NCBI RefSeq assembly: GCF_002220365.1
Contig: NZ_MTHB01000073.1
Coordinates: 1 to 63,221 of the forward strand
DNA from: Caballeronia sordidicola
GTDB taxonomy: Bacteria; Pseudomonadota; Gammaproteobacteria; Burkholderiales; Burkholderiaceae
Direction of reading: 5' to 3'
DNA: 63,221 nt
A program made the translations under genes and the position numbers. Shown piece after piece: positions 55,847-62,341 of the stretch. The notes under the pieces were generated by a model that had not been told where the DNA came from, ran no database searches, and worked only from the letters and a program-made list of their open reading frames with translations. The first letter of the stretch is position 1, and each line of letters opens with the position of its first letter.

Positions 55847-56956
55847 ATGAATGTCACGAAAGTAAAAAAAATTGGCTGGTGGGCGCGGCATATACGGAAG
55901 GCCAGTGCTTACGGCCCCCTTGACCGTGCGGTTAGGCAGTGGCGTGGTCTTGGTTCTGTACGTACTAGCACGGGGACAGCGCCCAATGGCGATGCACTCG
56001 TCTACGGGATGAACGCGACGACACTGGAGATCGGTCAAGGGGCGCACACGTTCAAGGGGATGATCGGGCTAGCTGGCCTTGGAGGGGCTCTCGCGGCGTT
56101 CTTTGCTTTATTCATCATGTCGCCAGACTTCATCAGCTTTGCTACTTCTGAACGGTCATGGGGACTTCTTACTTGGACAATCTTCCTTGATGTCGTCATA
56201 TTTTTCCCGATGGGCCTACTCTTCCTCACCATCTTCCTGACGGATTTCTTCGGCTACACGGACGCGCTGCTTCGCTTCGACCGCGTTCGCCGTAAGGTAT
56301 GGATGTTTGTTGGCACGCGTTCACCGATCGAACTTGACTGGGATCGCTTGACGCCAGTCTCTCAGGGCATCACGCCTGCCAACAGCAACGTCAATACGTT
56401 CCGCTCGGTATTGCTAGTCGATCTCGATGCGGAGGGCGACGTCAAGTTCGACGGCAAGTACCCCCGCATTGCGAGCATCGGACAAACATCGTTGAATGAA
56501 CAGCAAGCGATTAGCCAATACGAGTACGTGCGTCAGTTCATGGAGCTTGGCCCCACGCATCTTCCTTCGTGCGAGACCTACCTGGAACACCGAACGGTGT
56601 TTCGGGACATCGTGCGCTTCTTTGGTTTTCTCGATCTCGCTCGCAACATCGATTGGCGCCGCCCGGGCGAGACCGGAGGCGGCCTTCTCGTGCTGGCAAG
56701 CATTCTTTGCATGCTGCTTGGCTGGGCGTTCCTGCCGTTCGATCTTGCTACCTACATAGCGTATCGATGTAATCGCGTGCCGAAGTGGCCCGCGAAGATC
56801 GAAGCATATGCCAAAGACGGCGGTGAAATGACCACGCCCGTGGGCGCGGCGTCCGGGCGTATGCGGATCGTACTCAAGGAAGTGCCGTTCATTCTACTGT
56901 GGGTGGGATGTGCCTTTGCGGTGTACGCGTGGGTCGCCTCATGGTTTATCAAATGA
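55847..56956 (+). CDS. Presumed immunity protein, array copy 2
   Basis: A 369-residue paralogue of copy 1. It differs at the N-terminus (MNVTKVKKIGWWARHIRKAS), in the variable block (AFFALFIMSPDFISFATSER, then WTIFLDVVIFFPMG), and in the C-terminal patch, where it has allele B (GGLLVLASILCMLLGWAFLPF and VPKWPAKIEAYAKD). The soluble core is nearly unchanged. The same ATGA link to its tail gene is present. It may protect against an effector variant no longer encoded here. Confidence 0.72.
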   Translation: MNVTKVKKIGWWARHIRKASAYGPLDRAVRQWRGLGSVRTSTGTAPNGDALVYGMNATTLEIGQGAHTFKGMIGLAGLGGALAAFFALFIMSPDFISFATSERSWGLLTWTIFLDVVIFFPMGLLFLTIFLTDFFGYTDALLRFDRVRRKVWMFVGTRSPIELDWDRLTPVSQGITPANSNVNTFRSVLLVDLDAEGDVKFDGKYPRIASIGQTSLNEQQAISQYEYVRQFMELGPTHLPSCETYLEHRTVFRDIVRFFGFLDLARNIDWRRPGETGGGLLVLASILCMLLGWAFLPFDLATYIAYRCNRVPKWPAKIEAYAKDGGEMTTPVGAASGRMRIVLKEVPFILLWVGCAFAVYAWVASWFIK

Positions 56957-57138
56957 CGCCCCGCAAAAAGAGCAATACCTTGCGCGTCGATGGATGGGTT
57001 TATTCAACCGCCACAATCGAGCTGCGCTATTACCCAGATCAGGCGTGCCGGCCGGATTTCGTCATCCCCGAACGCAACGCGGCGACGCAGGTTAAGCGAG
57101 GCTTCGTGCCGGAAGTTTCCCTAATGCCGGGGTTTTAA
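56953..57138 (+). CDS. Effector-tail gene, array copy 2
   Basis: A 61-residue product starting MTPRKKSNTLRVDGWVYST. It is the tail closest to the intact effector in its first part: 32 consecutive bases (56980-57011) are identical to effector bases 54382-54413. It overlaps the copy 2 immunity stop by four bases and is intact, ending VPEVSLMPGF. Confidence 0.6.
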   Translation: MTPRKKSNTLRVDGWVYSTATIELRYYPDQACRPDFVIPERNAATQVKRGFVPEVSLMPGF

Positions 57139-57145
57139 GCTCGCC

Positions 57146-58255
57146 ATGAATACAACGGAAGTAAAAAAATTGGGTTGGTGGGCGCGGCATATACGAAAGG
57201 CCAGTGCTTACGGGCCGCTTGACCGTGCAGTTAGGCAGTGGCGCGGTCTTGGATCGGTACGCGCTGGCACCGGAACTGTGCCGAATGGCGATGCACTCGT
57301 CTACCGGATGAATGCGACAACATTGGAGATCGGGCAAGGTGCGAACACGTTCAAGGGAATGATGGGCTTAGCTGGTCTTGGCGGGACCCTTATGGTTATG
57401 TTTGCGTTATTTATCATGACACCAGAAGTCATCGCTTTTGCGGTTCCACGTCGTTACTGGGGTTCCTTAGTTTGGATGATTTTCCTTGATGTCATCGTAT
57501 TCTTACCATTAGGACTGCTATTCCTCACCATCTTCCTAACCGACTTCTTCGGCTACACGGACGCGCTGCTTCGCTTCGACCGTGTTCGCCGTAAGGTATG
57601 GATGTTTGTCGGCACGCGTTCGCCGATCGAACTTGACTGGGATCGCTTGACGCCAGTCGCGCAAGGAATCACGCCGGCCAATAGCAACATCAATACGTTC
57701 CGCTCGGTGTTGCTTGTCGATCTCGATGCAGAGGGTGACGTGAAGTTCGACGGCAAGTACCCGCGCATCGCGAGCCTCGGACAAACATCGCTTAATGAAC
57801 AGCAGGCGATCAGCCAGTACGAGTACGTGCGCCAGTTCATGGAGTTCGGCCCTGCGCATCTTCCATCGTGCGCAACCTACCTCGAACACCGAACGGTGTT
57901 TCGGGACATCGTGCGCTTCTTCGGCTGTCTGGACCTTGCCCGCAAGATTGACTGGCGCCGGCCGAGCGAGACCGGAGGCGGCCTTCTCTTGCTGGCAAGC
58001 ATTCTTTGCGTACTACTTGGCTGGGCGTTTCTTCCGTTCGACATCGCTACCTACATAGCGTATCGATGTAATCGCGTGCCGAAGTGGCCCGCGGCGATCG
58101 AAGCGTATTCCAATGATGGCGGTGAGATGACCACGCCCGTAGGCGCGGCGTCCGGGCGCATGCGAATCGTACTCAAGGAAGCGCCGTTCATCCTACTGTG
58201 GGTGGGATGTGCATTCGCCGTGTACGCGTGGTTTGCCTCATGGTTCATCAAATGA
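57146..58255 (+). CDS. Presumed immunity protein, array copy 3
   Basis: A 369-residue paralogue. The variable block reads MVMFALFIMTPEVIAFAVPR then RYWGSLVWMIFLDVIVFLPL. It carries C-terminal allele B with local changes (CLDLARKIDWRRPSE, LLLASILCVLLGW) and A for V in KEAPFILL. The VAQGITPANS change in the core (alanine for serine) is unique to this copy. It is otherwise intact and coupled to its tail gene. Confidence 0.72.
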   Translation: MNTTEVKKLGWWARHIRKASAYGPLDRAVRQWRGLGSVRAGTGTVPNGDALVYRMNATTLEIGQGANTFKGMMGLAGLGGTLMVMFALFIMTPEVIAFAVPRRYWGSLVWMIFLDVIVFLPLGLLFLTIFLTDFFGYTDALLRFDRVRRKVWMFVGTRSPIELDWDRLTPVAQGITPANSNINTFRSVLLVDLDAEGDVKFDGKYPRIASLGQTSLNEQQAISQYEYVRQFMEFGPAHLPSCATYLEHRTVFRDIVRFFGCLDLARKIDWRRPSETGGGLLLLASILCVLLGWAFLPFDIATYIAYRCNRVPKWPAAIEAYSNDGGEMTTPVGAASGRMRIVLKEAPFILLWVGCAFAVYAWFASWFIK

Positions 58256-58437
58256 AGCCTCACAAAACGAGCAAGGTCTTGCGTGTCGAAGCACGGGTTT
58301 ATTCGACCGCCACAATCGACCTGCGTTATTACCCGGATCAGGTGAGCCGGCCTGATTTCGTCATCCCCAAACGCAACGCAGCGACGCAAGTCAAGCGAGG
58401 CTTGGTGCCGGAATTTTCCCTAATGCCAGGGTTTTAA
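58252..58437 (+). CDS. Effector-tail gene, array copy 3
   Basis: A 61-residue product and the most divergent at its start (MKPHKTSKVLRVEARVYST), ending LVPEFSLMPGF. It is intact despite several amino-acid changes, and overlaps the copy 3 immunity stop by four bases. Confidence 0.58.
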   Translation: MKPHKTSKVLRVEARVYSTATIDLRYYPDQVSRPDFVIPKRNAATQVKRGLVPEFSLMPGF

Positions 58438-58444
58438 GTTCGCC

Positions 58445-59554
58445 ATGAATACCACGGAAGTAAAAAAAATGGGCTGGTGGGCGCGCCGCATACGCAAGGC
58501 CAGTGCGTATGGTCCGCTAGACCGTGCAGTCAGGCAGTGGCGTGACCTTGGTTCGGTACTTACTAGCACGGGGACAGCGCCCAATGGAAATGCGCTCGTC
58601 TACCGGATGAACGCGACAACACTGGAGATCGGGCAAGGCGCGAATACGTTCAAGGGAATGATGGGGCTGGCTGGCCTCGGGGCAGCTCTTACGGCGATAT
58701 TCGTGCTATTCATCATGACGCCCGAAGCCATCACTTTTGCGGTTCCACGTCATTACTGGGGTTCCCTTTTTTTTATAATTTTCCTTGATATTTTTATATT
58801 ATTTCCGTTGGGCCCACTCTTCCTCACCATCTTCCTAACCGACTTCTTCGGCTACACGGATGCGCTGCTCCGTTTCGACCGGGTTCGCCGCAAGGTGTGG
58901 ATGTTTGTTGGCACTCGTTCGCCTATCGAACTTGACTGGAATCGGTTGACGCCAGTCTCTCAAGGCATCACGCCTGCCAACAGCAACATCAATACGTTCC
59001 GCTCGGTATTGCTTGTTGATCTCGATGCAGAGGGTGACGTGAAGTTCGACGGCAAATACCCGCGCATCGCGAGCCTCGGACAAACATCGCTGAATGAACA
59101 GCAGGCGATTAGCCAGTACGAGTACGTGCGCCAGTTCATGGATCTCGGCCCCGCGCATCTTCCATCGTGCGCAACCTATCTCGAACACCGAACGGTGTTT
59201 CGAGACATCGTGCGCTTCTTCGGTTTTCTCGATCTCGCTCGCAACATCGATTGGCGCCGCCCGGGGGAAACCGGTGGTTACGGCCTTGTGTTCGCGAATC
59301 TTTTTTGCATGCTGCTCGGCTGGGGAATCCTGCCGTTTAACTTGGCAAGCTATATCGCGTACCGGTGCAACCGGATACCAAAATGGCCCAAGGACATTGA
59401 TGATTATGCGAAGGACGGTGGCGCGATGCGTCCACCGAAGGGGGCAGCATCGGAGCGCTTGCGGATCGTGCTCAAGGAGGTGCCGTTCATTCTGTTGTGG
59501 GTGGGATGTGCCTTTGCGGTGTACGGATGGGCCGCGTCGTGGTTTATCAAATGA
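58445..59554 (+). CDS. Presumed immunity protein, array copy 4
   Basis: A 369-residue paralogue. Its variable block (TAIFVLFIMTPEAITFAVPR, HYWGSLFFIIFLDIFILFPL) is close to copy 3, but its C-terminal patch is allele A (YGLVFANLFCMLLGWGILPF), so it is a mosaic. The DNA of the second variable span (about 58768-58812) is strikingly T-rich compared with its surroundings. The core has an N for D (DWNRLTP), shared with copies 5 and 7. Confidence 0.72.
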   Translation: MNTTEVKKMGWWARRIRKASAYGPLDRAVRQWRDLGSVLTSTGTAPNGNALVYRMNATTLEIGQGANTFKGMMGLAGLGAALTAIFVLFIMTPEAITFAVPRHYWGSLFFIIFLDIFILFPLGPLFLTIFLTDFFGYTDALLRFDRVRRKVWMFVGTRSPIELDWNRLTPVSQGITPANSNINTFRSVLLVDLDAEGDVKFDGKYPRIASLGQTSLNEQQAISQYEYVRQFMDLGPAHLPSCATYLEHRTVFRDIVRFFGFLDLARNIDWRRPGETGGYGLVFANLFCMLLGWGILPFNLASYIAYRCNRIPKWPKDIDDYAKDGGAMRPPKGAASERLRIVLKEVPFILLWVGCAFAVYGWAASWFIK

Positions 59555-59736
59555 CGTCCCGCAAAAACAGCAATACCTTACGCGTCGGCGCACGGGTTTA
59601 TTCGACCGCCACAATCGACCTGCGTTATTGCCCGGATCAGGCGAGCCGACCTGATTTTGTCATCCCCGAAAGCAACGCAGCGGCGCAAGTCAAGCGAGGC
59701 TTCGTGCCAGATCCTTCTTTTGCGCCAGGGTTTTAA
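59551..59736 (+). CDS. Effector-tail gene, array copy 4
   Basis: A 61-residue product starting MTSRKNSNTLRVGARVYST. Its last residues (VPDPSFAPGF) differ from the effector but are shared exactly with copy 6, showing exchange between non-adjacent units. It is intact and overlaps the immunity stop by four bases. Confidence 0.58.
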   Translation: MTSRKNSNTLRVGARVYSTATIDLRYCPDQASRPDFVIPESNAAAQVKRGFVPDPSFAPGF

Positions 59737-59743
59737 GTCCGCC

Positions 59744-60853
59744 ATGAATACCACGGGATTAAAAAAATTGGGCTGGTGGGCCCGCCGCGCACGCAAGGTC
59801 AGTGCGTATGGTCCGCTAGACCGCGCGGTCAGGCAGTGGCGCGATCTCGGATCGGTACGCACTGGCACAGGAGCTGTGCCCAATGGGGATGCACTCGTCT
59901 ACCGGATGAATGCGACAACATTGGAGATCGGCCAGGGCGCGAATACGTTCAAGGGAATGATGGGGCTAGCTGGCCTCGTCGGTGCTCTTGCAATGTTTTT
60001 CGCACTGTTGATTATGTCGCCGGATTTCATAAGCTTTGCGACTTCAGAGCGTTATTGGGGCCTTTTAATCTTCACACTTGCTGCTGATGTCATCGTATTT
60101 CTCCCGATGGGCCTGCTCTTTCTCACCATTTTCCTAACCGACTTCTTCGGCTACACGGACGCACTCCTTCGATTCGACCGTGTTCGTCGTAAGGTATGGA
60201 TGTTTGTTGGCACGCGTTCGCCTATCGAACTTGACTGGAATCGGTTGACGCCAGTCTCTCAAGGCATCACGCCTGCCAACAGCAACATCAATACGTTCCG
60301 CTCGGTATTGCTTGTTGATCTCGATGCAGAGGGTGACGTGAAGTTCGACGGCAAATACCCGCGCATCGCGAGCGTCGGACAAACATCGCTGAATGAACAG
60401 CAGGCGATTAGCCAGTACGAGTACGTGCGCCAGTTCATGGAGCTCGGCCCCGCGCATCTTCCATCGTGCGCAACCTACCTCGAACACCGGACGGTGTTTC
60501 GAGACATCGTGCGCTTCTTTGGTTTTCTCGATCTCGCTCGCAACATCGATTGGCGCCGTCCGGGGGAAACCGGTGGTTACGGTCTTGTGTTCGCGAGTCT
60601 TTTTTGCATGCTGCTCGGCTGGGCGTTCCTGCCGTTCGATCTTGCTACCTATATAGCGTATCGATGTAATCGCGTGCCGAAGTGGCCCGCGGCGATCGAA
60701 GCGTATTCCAATGATGGCGGTGAGATGACCAGGCCCGTGGGCGCGGCGTCCGGGCGTATGCGGATCGTACTCAAGGAAGTGCCGTTCATTCTGTTGTGGG
60801 TGGGATGTGCCTTTGCGGTGTACGCGTGGGTCGCCTCATGGTTTATCAAATGA
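59744..60853 (+). CDS. Presumed immunity protein, array copy 5 (mosaic)
   Basis: A 369-residue paralogue (MNTTGLKKLGWWARRARKVS). Its variable block alternates copy 1-like (LAMFFALL; RYWGLLIFTLAADVIVFLP) and copy 2-like (IMSPDFISFATSE; PMGL) segments. Its C-terminal patch switches from allele A (YGLVFASLFCMLLGW) to allele B (AFLPFDLATYIAYRCNRVPKW). It is the clearest recombinant in the array. A longer in-frame start at 59657 lies inside the preceding tail gene and is not preferred. Confidence 0.73.
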   Translation: MNTTGLKKLGWWARRARKVSAYGPLDRAVRQWRDLGSVRTGTGAVPNGDALVYRMNATTLEIGQGANTFKGMMGLAGLVGALAMFFALLIMSPDFISFATSERYWGLLIFTLAADVIVFLPMGLLFLTIFLTDFFGYTDALLRFDRVRRKVWMFVGTRSPIELDWNRLTPVSQGITPANSNINTFRSVLLVDLDAEGDVKFDGKYPRIASVGQTSLNEQQAISQYEYVRQFMELGPAHLPSCATYLEHRTVFRDIVRFFGFLDLARNIDWRRPGETGGYGLVFASLFCMLLGWAFLPFDLATYIAYRCNRVPKWPAAIEAYSNDGGEMTRPVGAASGRMRIVLKEVPFILLWVGCAFAVYAWVASWFIK

Positions 60854-61035
60854 CGCCCCGCAAAAAGAGCAATGCCTTGCACGTCGATGCACGGGTTTAT
60901 TCGACCGCCACAATCGACCTGCGCTATTACCCGGATCAGGCGAGTCGACTTGATTTTGTTATTCCCGAGAGCAAAGCAGCGACGCAAGTTAAGCGAGGCT
61001 TCGTGCCAGAACGTTCTCTGATAGCAGGGTTTTAA
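60850..61035 (+). CDS. Effector-tail gene, array copy 5
   Basis: A 61-residue product starting MTPRKKSNALHVDARVYST and ending VPERSLIAGF. The bases around its stop and spacer (TTTTAAGGCCGC) match the effector's own end better than other copies do, another sign of exchange. It is intact and overlaps the immunity stop by four bases. Confidence 0.58.
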   Translation: MTPRKKSNALHVDARVYSTATIDLRYYPDQASRLDFVIPESKAATQVKRGFVPERSLIAGF

Positions 61036-61042
61036 GGCCGCC

Positions 61043-62152
61043 ATGAATACCACGGAAGTGAGAAAAATGGGTTGGTGGGCGCGCCGTGTTCGAAAGGTCA
61101 GTGCTTATGGTCCACTAGACCGTGCGGTCAGGCAGTGGCGCAGTCTCGGATCGGTACGTAATGGCACGGGAACGGTGCCGAATGGGGATGCACTTGTCTA
61201 CCGGATGAATGCGACAACACTGGAGATCGGGCAAGGTGCGAATACGTTCAAGGGAATGATAGGCTTAGCTGGCCTCAGTGGATTTATCGTTTTTGCGTAT
61301 GCTCTAATCGTCGCCTCCCCCGATTTCATCGGATATGCAGTCTCTCGAAAGGACTGGATTAATGTCATAGTCGTTCTTGCATTTGATATAGCGGGATGCA
61401 TTCCGTTTTCTCTTTTCTTCCTCACCATTTTCCTAACCGACTTCTTCGGCAACACAGACGCACTCCTTCGATTCGACCGTGTTCGCCGTAAGGTGTGGAT
61501 GTTTGTCGGCACGCGTTCGCCGATCGAGCTTGACTGGGATCGCTTGACGCCGGTCTCTCAAGGCATTACGCCTGCCAACAGCAACATCAATACGTTCCGC
61601 TCGGTATTGCTTGTTGATCTCGATGCAGAGGGTGACGTGAAGTTCGACGGCAAATACCCGCGCATTGCGAGTCTCGGACAGACTTCGCTGAACGAAGCGC
61701 AAGCGATTAGCCAGTACGAATACGTGCGTCAGTTTATGGAGATAGGCCCCGCGCATCTTCCATCGTGCGCAACCTATCTCGAACACCGAACGGTGTTTCG
61801 AGACATCGTGCGCTTCTTCGGTTTTCTCGATCTCGCTCGCAACATCGATTGGCGCCGTCCGGGGGAAACCGGTGGTTACGGCCTTGTGTTCGCGAGTCTT
61901 TTTTGCATGCTGCTCGGCTGGGGAATTCTGCCGTTTAACTTGGCAAGCTATATCGCGTACCGGTGCAACCGGATACCAAAATGGCCCAAGGACATTGATG
62001 ATTATGCGAAGGACGGTGGCGCGATGCGTCCGCCGAAGGGGGCGACGTCGGAGCGCTTGCGGATCGTGTTTAAAGAAGTGCCGTTCATCGTGCTATGGGT
62101 GGGATGTGCCTTTGCGGTGTACGCATGGTTTGCCTCATGGTTTATCAAATGA
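61043..62152 (+). CDS. Presumed immunity protein, array copy 6
   Basis: A 369-residue paralogue with a strongly divergent variable block (SGFIVFAYALIVASPDFIGY, AVSRKDWINVIVVLAFDIAG), ending CIPFSLFFLT. FFGNTDALL replaces FFGYTDALL, and NEAQAIS replaces NEQQAIS in the core. The C-terminal patch is allele A. It is the same length as the other complete copies despite the divergence. Confidence 0.72.
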   Translation: MNTTEVRKMGWWARRVRKVSAYGPLDRAVRQWRSLGSVRNGTGTVPNGDALVYRMNATTLEIGQGANTFKGMIGLAGLSGFIVFAYALIVASPDFIGYAVSRKDWINVIVVLAFDIAGCIPFSLFFLTIFLTDFFGNTDALLRFDRVRRKVWMFVGTRSPIELDWDRLTPVSQGITPANSNINTFRSVLLVDLDAEGDVKFDGKYPRIASLGQTSLNEAQAISQYEYVRQFMEIGPAHLPSCATYLEHRTVFRDIVRFFGFLDLARNIDWRRPGETGGYGLVFASLFCMLLGWGILPFNLASYIAYRCNRIPKWPKDIDDYAKDGGAMRPPKGATSERLRIVFKEVPFIVLWVGCAFAVYAWFASWFIK

Positions 62153-62334
62153 CACCCCGCAAAAAGAGCAAGGTCGTGCGCGTCGATGCACGGGTTTATT
62201 CGACTGCCACAATCGACCTAGGCTATTCCCCGGATCAGGCGGGCCGGCCTGATTTCGTGATCCCCGAAAGCAACGCAGCGGCGCAAGTCAAGCGAGGCTT
62301 CGTGCCAGATCCTTCTTTTGCGCCAGGGTTTTAA
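62149..62334 (+). CDS. Effector-tail gene, array copy 6
   Basis: A 61-residue product starting MTPRKKSKVVRVDARVYST, with DLGYSPDQAGRPDF in the middle and the VPDPSFAPGF ending shared with copy 4. It is intact and overlaps the immunity stop by four bases. Confidence 0.58.
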   Translation: MTPRKKSKVVRVDARVYSTATIDLGYSPDQAGRPDFVIPESNAAAQVKRGFVPDPSFAPGF

Positions 62335-62341
62335 GTTCGCC

